From positions 4,030,001-4,094,000 of the forward strand of contig NZ_CP030082.1 in assembly GCF_006874645.1 (NCBI RefSeq): 64,000 bases of DNA, written 5' to 3'. Below, in pieces: positions 8,105 through 15,770 of this stretch; the stretch's first letter is position 1, and every line of letters starts with the position of its first letter. Under the pieces are notes generated by a model. The model did not search any database and was not told where the DNA came from. It saw only the letters and a program-made list of their open reading frames with translations. The stretch is from Bdellovibrio sp. ZAP7 (GTDB taxonomy: Bacteria; Bdellovibrionota; Bdellovibrionia; Bdellovibrionales; Bdellovibrionaceae). Position numbers and translations under genes: made by a program.

Positions 8105-9421
8105 TTGAAAGACCTCAAACGACTTTGGCTTATCAGCCTTTTCGTCAAACTGATTCTTGCGGCACTGATTCCACTCAGTGCCGATGAAGCTTACTACTGG
8201 GTCTGGTCTCACCGTCTGCAACTAAGTTATTTCGATCATCCGCCGATGGTGGCATGGCTGTTTTCTTTAGGACATTTTCTTGAGCCTTTTCTACATTCCG
8301 TGCGCTGGCCTGCAGTTATCCTGGGGCATGCTTCTATTTGGGTCGGAATCAAACTGCTAAGCAGGCACATGGATCTGGAAAAGATTCGTACTTGGATTTA
8401 CTTGGTGTTGTTCTCTCCCCTTTTGGGATTTGGCTCTTTGATCGTTACACCGGATTTACCCGTGATCTTTTTCTGGATCGTGAGCCTGTACTATTTGGAT
8501 CAGGTACTGGAGAAAAAAGATCTTAAAAACTATGCCGCTTTCGGTGTGGCATTGGGTTTGGGATTCTGCGCGAAATACCACATCGTTCTTTTTGTTCCCT
8601 GCCTTCTTTTGTATCTGCTAATCGAAAAAAAATGGACTGCCGTTAACTGGAAACTAGTTCCCGTAACATTGATCGCGGGCTTGGTATTCTGCCTGCCGGT
8701 GATTCTGTGGAACTATCAGAATGATTTTGCCTCCTTCAGGTTTCAGCTTGAACATGGCTTTGAAAGACCGCACTACAATCCAGAGTGGACAATTTCATAC
8801 GTGCTTGCCCAGATCGTTATTATCTTCCCTTGGGTTCTTTGGGCCGCAATTCGTGTCAAGCCCGCAAAACCTGTTCGCTATATGATGTATTTCGCGTGGC
8901 TGCCGTTGTTGTTCTTCCTGGGCACCTCGTTTAAGGCTCTGGTAGAAGCGAATTGGCCTATCATCGCTTATCCTGCGGTATTTATGTTAGCGGCCATGCA
9001 CCCACGCATGTCACAGTGGAAAAAATATTACGTCGGTTTCTTTGGAATGATTATCGCAGCTGCCGTAGTGATCTTGTTGGTGCCACAATTCAGAACGATT
9101 GATCCAAAAATTAATGAGCCCTTTGCTCTTCAAAATTTGGCGCAAGAAACTGCTGAATATCAGCCGCTGTATGGCGACTCCTATCAAATGTCATCTTCGC
9201 TGTGGTATTTCAGCAAATCACCCGTGTTTAAGCTGAAAGACATCAGTCGTTTTGACTTTTTCGACACGCTTCCCGAAGCAAAACCTGCTGGAAACAAGTT
9301 TTATTTAGTGAAGCATCAAGGCAATGGTTTACCCCAGTGGCTTTCCGAACAACAATGGACTTATCAGGAGATTAAGAAAATCGCTCCTGACTTTGTTGTT
9401 TTGGAATTCACACGACCATGA
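8105..9421 (+). CDS. GT39/PMT_2-family membrane glycosyltransferase
   Basis: A 438-residue polytopic membrane protein with about ten hydrophobic helices. The first loop has the family signature SADEAYYWVWS...SYFDHPPMVAW, with Asp-Glu at 27-28, as in ArnT and other polyprenyl-phosphate-sugar-dependent glycosyltransferases (Dolichyl-P-mannose mannosyltransferase type). These enzymes move a sugar from a lipid carrier to lipid A, protein or another acceptor outside the inner membrane. The start is TTG 8105, 2 bases after the RodZ-like stop; no later start keeps the first helix. The acceptor is unknown. The next gene overlaps its stop (ATGA at 9418-9421). Confidence 0.85.
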   Translation: MKDLKRLWLISLFVKLILAALIPLSADEAYYWVWSHRLQLSYFDHPPMVAWLFSLGHFLEPFLHSVRWPAVILGHASIWVGIKLLSRHMDLEKIRTWIYLVLFSPLLGFGSLIVTPDLPVIFFWIVSLYYLDQVLEKKDLKNYAAFGVALGLGFCAKYHIVLFVPCLLLYLLIEKKWTAVNWKLVPVTLIAGLVFCLPVILWNYQNDFASFRFQLEHGFERPHYNPEWTISYVLAQIVIIFPWVLWAAIRVKPAKPVRYMMYFAWLPLLFFLGTSFKALVEANWPIIAYPAVFMLAAMHPRMSQWKKYYVGFFGMIIAAAVVILLVPQFRTIDPKINEPFALQNLAQETAEYQPLYGDSYQMSSSLWYFSKSPVFKLKDISRFDFFDTLPEAKPAGNKFYLVKHQGNGLPQWLSEQQWTYQEIKKIAPDFVVLEFTRP

Positions 9422-10626
9422 AATCACTAGTCGCTTTTTCATTTTTGCTGGTTTTCTATTTCCTGTTTGGATTTTATCTAAACCAGTTCGACACGTCGAT
9501 TGTACCAAGACAGCTTTCCGCTGCGCACTCCTCCAATTACTATGACTATAAAGGCGTGATGAACGTTCACACGGATTTGTCATCCGGATCTGCCACTCCA
9601 AGCTTTGTCATCACTTCTGCAAAGCTCGCGAATTTAGATTTTCTAATTTTTACAGATTTGAATTTGTTCAACATGCCGACAAGTTTTGAATCTTATCACG
9701 GGAACCTAATGGTTCTTTCCGCTGGCAAGTACAGCTATCTGGATTCTCGATTGATTTATTACTCTTTATCTCAAGAAAGCATCGGTAGCAGTCTTGGCGA
9801 TGCGCAAGTGACGCTGGCAGATTTACTTTCACAAAAAACAGGTGCAAACAAAGACTCTTTAACGATTTTGGCTCATCCCTATAAAGCCGGCTTCACTTGG
9901 AGTGGCGAAATTCCCTCCGGTCTTGATGGCTTTGAACTCTGGAATCTGAAAAGTCTTTCGAACCGCGCGTGGCAGGATTCAAAACTTTCCACTATCTGGA
10001 GTTTTTTGATTTATCCGTTTAATCCCCGTCTGTCTTTCCTGCGCCTTTACTCTGAACCTACAGACGAAATTGCCTTGCTGGATAAGCTTTCCATGGAACG
10101 TAAAATCGTTGTCTATGCCGGTGCAGAAGCCAACGCCCGCGCAATCCCCCTGGCAAATTATTTCATTCGCTTTCCGAGCTATAAGCGTTCCTTTGAGATA
10201 ATGAGCAATCACGTGATGCTTAAGTCTGAACTGACAGGAAGTTTCAACGGCGACCGCGCCAAGATCTTCAATGCGCTTAAGCAAGGGAACTTCTATATGG
10301 CGATGGATATCCTGGGAGATCCTAAGGGTTTCGTTGCCACGATCGATGATGAAAAGCAGTCCTACATGATGGGTTCCGAGATGAAGTTTAAAAAGGGCAT
10401 GGTCCTTAAAGTAAAACTTCCGACGACGCCCAAAGAATTTTTTGAAATCGTTATTTATCGCAACGGTGAAGCTGTTGCGCGCATCAATGAGGCGGAAACT
10501 TCATTTCCCATCACAGCAGCGGGTGTCTACCGCGTTCAAGTACGTGTGACTTCGACGATGCCAATTCCCGATGCGAAGAAATGGGTCACGTGGATTTATA
10601 CTAATCCCTATTACGTACATCCTTAG
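9418..10626 (+). CDS. Exported PHP-like protein
   Basis: A 402-residue protein with an N-terminal hydrophobic anchor (SLVAFSFLLVFYFLFGFYL) and a large extracytoplasmic part. The start of that part resembles a PHP phosphoesterase domain (GVMNVHTDLSSGSATPSFV, then LDFLIFTDLN), with TILAHPYKAG further on. The usual metal-binding motifs HxHTxxS and TDHN are only partly kept: one His in NVHTD and FTDLN instead of TDHN. It may have lost activity or changed metal use. Its translation is coupled to the glycosyltransferase by an ATGA overlap. Its end overlaps the convergent ferredoxin gene by 26 bases. Confidence 0.6.
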   Translation: MKSLVAFSFLLVFYFLFGFYLNQFDTSIVPRQLSAAHSSNYYDYKGVMNVHTDLSSGSATPSFVITSAKLANLDFLIFTDLNLFNMPTSFESYHGNLMVLSAGKYSYLDSRLIYYSLSQESIGSSLGDAQVTLADLLSQKTGANKDSLTILAHPYKAGFTWSGEIPSGLDGFELWNLKSLSNRAWQDSKLSTIWSFLIYPFNPRLSFLRLYSEPTDEIALLDKLSMERKIVVYAGAEANARAIPLANYFIRFPSYKRSFEIMSNHVMLKSELTGSFNGDRAKIFNALKQGNFYMAMDILGDPKGFVATIDDEKQSYMMGSEMKFKKGMVLKVKLPTTPKEFFEIVIYRNGEAVARINEAETSFPITAAGVYRVQVRVTSTMPIPDAKKWVTWIYTNPYYVHP

Positions 10627-10924
10627 AAGGTCTTTCAATCACCAGGCCATCCATCGGCTCGGTTTGACACGCCAAGCGTTCAAAATCCTGAAATCCACGA
10701 TCCTCGGCGATATCCGCCTCAATTTCATTTCGTGGAGGCAGTTTCTCGAGTCCCTGGCGAATAAAAATCCGACACGTTCCGCAAGTTCCGAAGCCACCAC
10801 AAGTGTGATCCAAAGCGAAGCCTTCCCGCACAGCCACATCAAGTATACTCTGGTCTTTTTGACTCACCAAGACATCAATGCCGTCCGGCAAAAAGGTTAT
10901 ATATTTTCCAGACTTAGGCTTCAC
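10601..10924 (-). CDS. 2Fe-2S plant-type ferredoxin
   Basis: A 107-residue protein with the plant/adrenodoxin-type [2Fe-2S] cysteine pattern: CGGFGTCGTC (C-x5-C-x2-C) and a distal Cys in RLACQT. It opens with a short segment leading into ITFLPDG, the usual ferredoxin fold start. It would act as a one-electron carrier; the partner oxidoreductase is not adjacent. Its last 26 bases overlap the end of the convergent PHP-like gene. The small size excludes an oxidoreductase fusion. Confidence 0.88.
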   Translation of the reverse strand: MKPKSGKYITFLPDGIDVLVSQKDQSILDVAVREGFALDHTCGGFGTCGTCRIFIRQGLEKLPPRNEIEADIAEDRGFQDFERLACQTEPMDGLVIERPSKDVRNRD

Positions 10925-10957
10925 GGCGGAAATCTCCTCTAAACAGACAGTCTTTCA

Positions 10958-10986
10958 TTGAAAGGGCCTCTGCCATTTTGTATCAA
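10958..10986 (+). promoter_or_regulatory. Promoter placing transcription start at the exonuclease ATG
   Basis: TTGAAA (10958-10963), 17-base spacer, TATCAA (10981-10986), then 7 bases to ATG 10994. The first transcribed base should fall on or next to the A of the ATG, and no ribosome-binding site is present, so a leaderless mRNA is likely. Confidence 0.5.
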
Positions 10987-10993
10987 TTATGCC

Positions 10994-11608
10994 ATGAGAT
11001 TTGTAGCTTTTGACTTTGAAACAACTGGAACTGTACCTGGCGTAGACCAAATTATTGAAATTGGGGCTGTCCGCTTCATTAACGGTGAACCAGAGGCTGT
11101 ATTTGCGACTCTTGTTGATCCACTTCGCCCGATTGCTCCTGGTGCCTCAAAAGTAAATGGTATTTACGACAATATGGTTAAAGGAAAACCAACTATCGAC
11201 ACGTTGTTGGACTCTTTGGCTGACTTTTGCGGTGATGACATCCTGGTTGCGCACAATGCTCCTTTCGATGCTCAATTCCTGACTGCAGACGTAAAGAAAT
11301 ACGAATCAAAAGCGCCACGCGGGATCGTCTTAGACTCCTTGCCAATCGCTCGTAAAGTATTCCCGGGTCTTCCAAACTACAAATTGGGGACTTTGGTTCA
11401 ACACTTGAAAATTCCAACAACTGATTTCCATAGAGCTGAAGAAGATGCGACTTACTTAGGTCACATGTTCACTCAAATGCTGAAAAGAATTTCTGTGGGC
11501 GGACAAGCACCTCAAGTTGCTAACTTGGTGGCTTTGACTGGTAAACCTGAATTGCGTTTCCCACAAATCGTGCGCCAACCGAAACAAATGGATTTCTTCG
11601 GCGTTTAA
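10994..11608 (+). CDS. DnaQ-family 3'-5' exonuclease
   Basis: A 204-residue protein beginning MRFVAFDFETTGTVPG, the ExoI motif of the DEDD exonuclease superfamily (Asp and Glu of DFET). ExoII is VAHNAPFDAQFL and ExoIII is FHRAEEDATYLG, which gives the DEDDh subclass. It resembles the epsilon proofreading subunit of DNA polymerase III or a stand-alone exonuclease such as RNase T. An in-frame TTG at 10958 exists, but homology begins at ATG 10994 and that TTG is part of a -35-like box. Its stop overlaps the convergent nadE stop by 4 bases. No polymerase gene is adjacent, so its partner is unknown. Confidence 0.88.
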   Translation: MRFVAFDFETTGTVPGVDQIIEIGAVRFINGEPEAVFATLVDPLRPIAPGASKVNGIYDNMVKGKPTIDTLLDSLADFCGDDILVAHNAPFDAQFLTADVKKYESKAPRGIVLDSLPIARKVFPGLPNYKLGTLVQHLKIPTTDFHRAEEDATYLGHMFTQMLKRISVGGQAPQVANLVALTGKPELRFPQIVRQPKQMDFFGV

Positions 11609-13218
11609 GCTTTGTGGGCAATCGGATAGCGGCGTCCCCGTCCAAACGCATGCGGAGACACTTTTAGAATCGGCGCCGCCTGCCAACGTTTAAATTCAGT
11701 TCGCATCAACACGGGATACAACCATTTATCTGCAGCCGTTTTTGGTTCTTTAAATTGCTCAACCAAAGACACCACCGATTTATCCAAATCGTCGTACTCA
11801 GGCAAAGAATCCTGATCTTTTTGGTTCGGGCGAAGCTCTGCTGATGGTGGACGAGTGATGATCGTTTCCGGAATCACTTCGCCTTCTTTGTTATAATGTT
11901 TTGCTAGCGCATAGACTTGTTGTTTCGTCAGGTCACCCAGTGGCGCCAAGCCACCGCACATGTCTCCATAAAGAGTTGAATAGCCTGAAGCGTATTCACT
12001 CTTATTTCCCGTTGTAAGAAGCATGCTGTTGTTTTGATTTGAATACGCCATCAGTGTCAGGCCACGCAGACGAGCCTGCAGATTTTCGTTTACAACACTA
12101 AAGCCGGAAAGGCCGATGCCTTTTTCCAAACCCTTCACCACTTGTTCATACATGGGTGCAATTTCGACAACCTTGAATTCCACCCCAAGATTTTTCGCCA
12201 ATGTTTCAGCCAACGTTAAACTCATCGAAGCATTGTAAGGGCCTGGCAAAGCCAGGGTCGTCACATTGGCCGGACCCATCGCATCCACTGCCAGAGCTGC
12301 TGCGACGGCGGAATCAATACCGCCACTGGAACCCAAATGGACTTTCTTCATTCCTGTTTTTGCGCAGAAATCACGAATACCCAAAACCAGGGCGCGACGA
12401 AGTTCTTCGACACTTTGGATTTTTGGATTCTTGCTCCACACTTCTTTGGTGTCGAGATCAATAACGTTTAAGTCTTCCTCGAAAGGAAGGCAGGTCATTA
12501 GCTTTTTGCCTTTTTTATCCAGCACAAAACTTGCGCCATCAAAAATGATTTCATCCTGCGCACCGACCATGTTCGCATATAAAATCGGTGCATTGAAATA
12601 TTCTGCCGTTTTACGGGTCACGTATTCACGCTGCTTCATTTTATCCACGAAATATGGTGAGGCACTTAGATTTACGACCATGTCGACTTTCTGTTTCTTA
12701 ACTTTCGCAAGCGGATTCACTCTGTAAGCAGAGTGACCCTTGGCATCCGGCCAAGCCCAGATATCTTCACAGATTGTCAGGAAAAATTTCTTACCCTTCC
12801 AGGTGAAATAGTTTTTCGACATATCGCCAGGTTCGATAAAGCGAGCTTCATCAAAAACATCGCCCGTCGGCAAAAGCTGTTTGTGGAAAAAGCGTGGCTT
12901 TTGACCCTTCACTGCAAAAACAGCAGAGTTGAAATAGGGACGACCCTTTTTATCTGGATTGCGCGTGATGACTCCGAAAATGACCGCGATGTTTTTGGGA
13001 ATTTTTTTCAGTAAATCCCTCATTTCGGTTTCTTGTCTTTTAACGATTTGTTCGCGCTCTAATAAATCAAAAGGATGGTAACCAAATAGTGAACATTCCG
13101 GAAATACCACCATTTCGCACTTACGTTGTTGCGCCTGGTGGATATATTCCAAAATCTTTTCTTTATTGGTTTTAAAATCAGCAAGAGTGGGATTGATTTG
13201 CGCCAGAGCTATTCTCAT
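11605..13218 (-). CDS. nadE: Glutamine-dependent NAD+ synthetase
   Basis: A 537-residue two-domain enzyme. The N-terminal nitrilase-type glutaminase (about 1-260) has the catalytic Glu41 in VVFPECSLFG, a Lys in the KQLLPTGDVF region and Cys in TICEDIW. The C-terminal synthetase domain has the ATP-pyrophosphatase P-loop LGSSGGIDSAV. It converts nicotinic acid adenine dinucleotide to NAD+, using glutamine as nitrogen source through an ammonia channel. NadD, the preceding step of the pathway, is also encoded in this window (19.9 kb). Its stop overlaps the exonuclease stop. The start lacks a ribosome-binding site but has a promoter-like element immediately upstream. Confidence 0.95.
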   Translation of the reverse strand: MRIALAQINPTLADFKTNKEKILEYIHQAQQRKCEMVVFPECSLFGYHPFDLLEREQIVKRQETEMRDLLKKIPKNIAVIFGVITRNPDKKGRPYFNSAVFAVKGQKPRFFHKQLLPTGDVFDEARFIEPGDMSKNYFTWKGKKFFLTICEDIWAWPDAKGHSAYRVNPLAKVKKQKVDMVVNLSASPYFVDKMKQREYVTRKTAEYFNAPILYANMVGAQDEIIFDGASFVLDKKGKKLMTCLPFEEDLNVIDLDTKEVWSKNPKIQSVEELRRALVLGIRDFCAKTGMKKVHLGSSGGIDSAVAAALAVDAMGPANVTTLALPGPYNASMSLTLAETLAKNLGVEFKVVEIAPMYEQVVKGLEKGIGLSGFSVVNENLQARLRGLTLMAYSNQNNSMLLTTGNKSEYASGYSTLYGDMCGGLAPLGDLTKQQVYALAKHYNKEGEVIPETIITRPPSAELRPNQKDQDSLPEYDDLDKSVVSLVEQFKEPKTAADKWLYPVLMRTEFKRWQAAPILKVSPHAFGRGRRYPIAHKA

Positions 13219-13224
13219 GCGCTC

Positions 13225-13252
13225 AATATACGCTCACCCATTGGACTTTCAA
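13225..13252 (-). promoter_or_regulatory. Promoter placing transcription start at the nadE ATG
   Basis: On the minus strand: TTGAAA (13252-13247), 16-base spacer, TATATT (13230-13225), 6 bases, then the ATG at 13218. This is a near-consensus sigma-70-type promoter with no room for an untranslated leader. Confidence 0.55.
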
Positions 13253-13261
13253 GTCGGGTTT

Positions 13262-13627
13262 TTAATTGTCGATTGGTTTTCGGCCCGAGAAGCCATCGTG
13301 GTAACCATGGAAGTGACCAACATGGGTTTCAGGGTATTTCCAACAGAAATAGCCCTCGCCGCTGTCAAAATCAGCCATCCATAGACCCTTAGGTTCTGCG
13401 CCTAATTTTTCAATCTTGGCCTGCCAGCGATCAATAATGACGTTGATTTGCTCTTCGATAACAACAACAGAAGGGTGAGTTTTATCGGAATACGCTTCGA
13501 TCCTGTTCACATGAACCTTCACTTCGCGATTGGCCTCATCAGTCAACCGATAGATGATCGGTAGCAACTGACGTGCTTCTTCAATTGTGAAGAATTTCTT
13601 GCGATTGATCTCAATCACATTTTCCAA
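13262..13627 (-). CDS. DUF2203-family protein
   Basis: A 121-residue protein matching the DUF2203 pattern: an N-terminal FTIEEARQLLPII segment, a central alpha-helical part, and a C-terminal GYFCWKYPETHVGHFHGYHDGFSGRKPI segment with the family's His/Gly-rich ending. I chose TTG 13627 because a GAGGGGG ribosome-binding site lies 6-7 bases upstream; a longer in-frame extension to 13690 has no similarity to the family. The function of DUF2203 is unknown. It is 43 bases upstream of nadE on the same strand, but nadE appears to have its own promoter. Confidence 0.7.
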   Translation of the reverse strand: MENVIEINRKKFFTIEEARQLLPIIYRLTDEANREVKVHVNRIEAYSDKTHPSVVVIEEQINVIIDRWQAKIEKLGAEPKGLWMADFDSGEGYFCWKYPETHVGHFHGYHDGFSGRKPIDN

Positions 13628-13750
13628 AAATGGCCCCCTCGAAACAAGCGAGTGCCTTGTATGCTCGAAACAAACGATTGATTCAAGCACTTCCGTTTGG
13701 TGACAGACAACTTAAGATTTAATGTGGAATTTTTCTAAACGCGATGCAGA

Positions 13751-14617
13751 CTATTTTTCACCACTCTTGGAAAATTGCAGAGCTTGACCACCGAGGAAGA
13801 TCACGAGTGCAATTATCAACGCGGCGATGAATAACCAACGTATAAAATTTCCAAAAGTTACTGGTTCTTCCGGAGCTTCTGCGATGTTTCTTGCTTCCGG
13901 TTTTTTCACTGCAGTTTTCTTAGGTTTCGTACTCACGTCAGATGAAACCACAGTGGATTTTTTTCCTGCTTCGGCTTTCTTTTCGAGTTTTTTTCGGTCT
14001 TCTTCGGTCATACCACTGATCGGCAAAGAGGCCACACGTCGACCGCCCTCAACAACATAAGAAGATCCGTTTTTTGCTTTGTATAAAGTACCGGCGCCAC
14101 CACCTTCGAGGGTGATCTCAATTACTTTTCCACCGCCAACATCACTATTTCCAGAGACACCTTTGTTCGGCGCTCTCGCGCTGATTATGGAGTTGCTTCC
14201 ACGTGGACGAGAGCTCGAGCCAGCATAACTGCCACTGCTGGATGACGAGCTGGAACTGGATTTCGAACTGCTTTTATCCGATGAAGAACTATCGCTGCTG
14301 GAATTGTTGGAGTTTGATTTTCCGGTATTGGAAGAATTTGACGTGTTCCCAGAGACAGCTTGAAAGCTGAATTTGCATTCACTCTCTTTAGTGGTGTCTG
14401 CGCCGAGCGCGGGAAGCTCTCCGGTTTCCAGCAAACATGCAAGATAATCTCCCATGAACGACTGAACAAATGCCTGGAAGGGCTTAAAGATCTGAGTCAT
14501 TAACATCAAGACGAGCGACACCGATATCACCAGCATCAATACGTACTCAATGACAGCCTGACCGCGATTATTTTTTAGTCTAGCTGAATATTTAGATTTC
14601 TTCACTCGCATGCGCAT
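13751..14617 (-). CDS. Ser-rich membrane protein with pilin/TadE-like N-terminus
   Basis: A 288-residue protein. After a basic N-terminus comes NRGQAVIEYVLMLVISVSLVLMLM (residues about 18-42). This looks like the class III signal/first helix of Flp or TadE-type pseudopilins, where Gly precedes a helix with Glu at +5. Residues about 92-145 are almost pure Ser/Asn/Lys, and a second transmembrane helix lies at about 260-278 (FIRWLFIAALIIALVIFLGG). A second C-terminal helix is unusual for a pilin, so it may be a bitopic surface protein instead. No prepilin peptidase or Tad gene is nearby. It is divergent from the TPR gene with only 19 bases between the start codons. Confidence 0.5.
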   Translation of the reverse strand: MRMRVKKSKYSARLKNNRGQAVIEYVLMLVISVSLVLMLMTQIFKPFQAFVQSFMGDYLACLLETGELPALGADTTKESECKFSFQAVSGNTSNSSNTGKSNSNNSSSDSSSSDKSSSKSSSSSSSSSGSYAGSSSRPRGSNSIISARAPNKGVSGNSDVGGGKVIEITLEGGGAGTLYKAKNGSSYVVEGGRRVASLPISGMTEEDRKKLEKKAEAGKKSTVVSSDVSTKPKKTAVKKPEARNIAEAPEEPVTFGNFIRWLFIAALIIALVIFLGGQALQFSKSGEK

Positions 14618-14630
14618 TTAAGTCATAATA
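14601..14630. promoter_or_regulatory. Overlapping divergent promoters
   Basis: Plus strand: TTCACT (14601-14606), 17 bases, CATAAT (14624-14629), then 7 bases to ATG 14637. Minus strand: TATTAT (14630-14625), then 7 bases to ATG 14617. The two -10 hexamers overlap by five base pairs, so polymerase could open only one at a time. Neither start has a ribosome-binding site. Confidence 0.5.
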
Positions 14631-14636
14631 CAACAT

Positions 14637-15701
14637 ATGAAAAGCAGACTGAATTTCAAACACTTGCTCGTGGTAATCATCTTGCCTTTTGTCTCATTAT
14701 CGACCATTGCCGGAACGGTTACCCCGACCTCTGGTCAGGATAAGATTGAAGCTTTGAAGGCGGAAATTAAAAAAGATCCTAAAAATACCAAGCTGGTTGT
14801 GCAGTTGGCGCAGGAATTTTACACACAAAAAGACTACGAAAAGGTTACGCTGCTTCTGTGGAAGCAGATTGATAAACTTGATCGTCAGGCAATTTTATTG
14901 CTAGCAAAAGCCCACGAAGCACGCCAGGAGACCGGCGACATGATTCGTGCTTTGAATAATTTGATTAGCAAAAATGATAAAGATTTCGAAGCTTATTCTT
15001 TGTTGGGTAATGCCTACACCATGCAAAAGAAACCCAAAGAGGCTTTAGAGAACTATAAACTCGCGATCGAATCCAACCCCAAGTTTGAGCCCCCCTACAA
15101 CGCCCTCATGAAAATGTACGAAAACCGCCAACCGCCGAACTATTATGAAATGCGCATTCTTGCGCAGGACATGATCGATAATATGGGTAAAAAAGCGGAA
15201 TACCTGGCGAAACTTTGCGAGATCAACACCAATGACGGAACTTTTGAGGCAGGCGTTAACTCTTGCCGCGAAACTATTCAGAAAGATCCGAAAATTGCCG
15301 ATGCCCATGTGAACTTGGGTCTTAGCATGAAAGGCATGGGCGATGATGACAAAGCCAAAGCGACTTTAAAAAAAGCCGCTGACAGCTTCCCTAAGTCGGA
15401 GTTCGCACAATACACCTACGGACACCTTCTGGAAGAGGATAAAAGCTCCATAGAAGCGATGAAATACTTTAAGGTAGGTTCAGAGGCCGACCCCAAGTCA
15501 GCGCGCTCCTGGCTGGGATTAGCGACGACATCGTTTGATATTAAAAAATACGAAGTTGCACTGATCGCATATAAGAATGCCTGCAAGTACGATAAAAAGA
15601 ACGCTGTCGCCTTCAGAAAGGCGACGACTGTGTTAAGAAATTCCCGCGTCTCTGAATGGGTTGGGAAGTTTGAAAGCGCATCGGAAAACTGCACGTTCTA
15701 A
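14637..15701 (+). CDS. Exported TPR-repeat protein
   Basis: A 354-residue protein with a signal peptide or N-terminal anchor (HLLVVIILPFVSLSTIAG) followed by seven to eight tetratricopeptide repeats from about residue 40 to the end (for example KPKEALENYKLAIESNP and DDKAKATLKKAADSFP). TPR arrays bind partner proteins; the periplasmic location and partner are inferred. It may act with the divergently transcribed Ser-rich membrane protein, since the two share one promoter region. A strong terminator follows 20 bases after the stop. Confidence 0.75.
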   Translation: MKSRLNFKHLLVVIILPFVSLSTIAGTVTPTSGQDKIEALKAEIKKDPKNTKLVVQLAQEFYTQKDYEKVTLLLWKQIDKLDRQAILLLAKAHEARQETGDMIRALNNLISKNDKDFEAYSLLGNAYTMQKKPKEALENYKLAIESNPKFEPPYNALMKMYENRQPPNYYEMRILAQDMIDNMGKKAEYLAKLCEINTNDGTFEAGVNSCRETIQKDPKIADAHVNLGLSMKGMGDDDKAKATLKKAADSFPKSEFAQYTYGHLLEEDKSSIEAMKYFKVGSEADPKSARSWLGLATTSFDIKKYEVALIAYKNACKYDKKNAVAFRKATTVLRNSRVSEWVGKFESASENCTF

Positions 15702-15720
15702 CCCGACCGTGATTTGAAAT

Positions 15721-15749
15721 AAAAAAGGCCCCACTTGGGAGCCTTTTTT
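15721..15749. terminator. Bidirectional intrinsic terminator
   Basis: A stem of AAAAAAGGC (15721-15729) with GCCTTTTTT (15741-15749), reinforced by a CC/GG pair within the loop region. The A-tract and T-tract flank both sides, so it can end both the TPR transcript and the convergent rimO operon. Confidence 0.85.
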
Positions 15750-15770
15750 ATTTCTGTATTTAGCAGAAGT

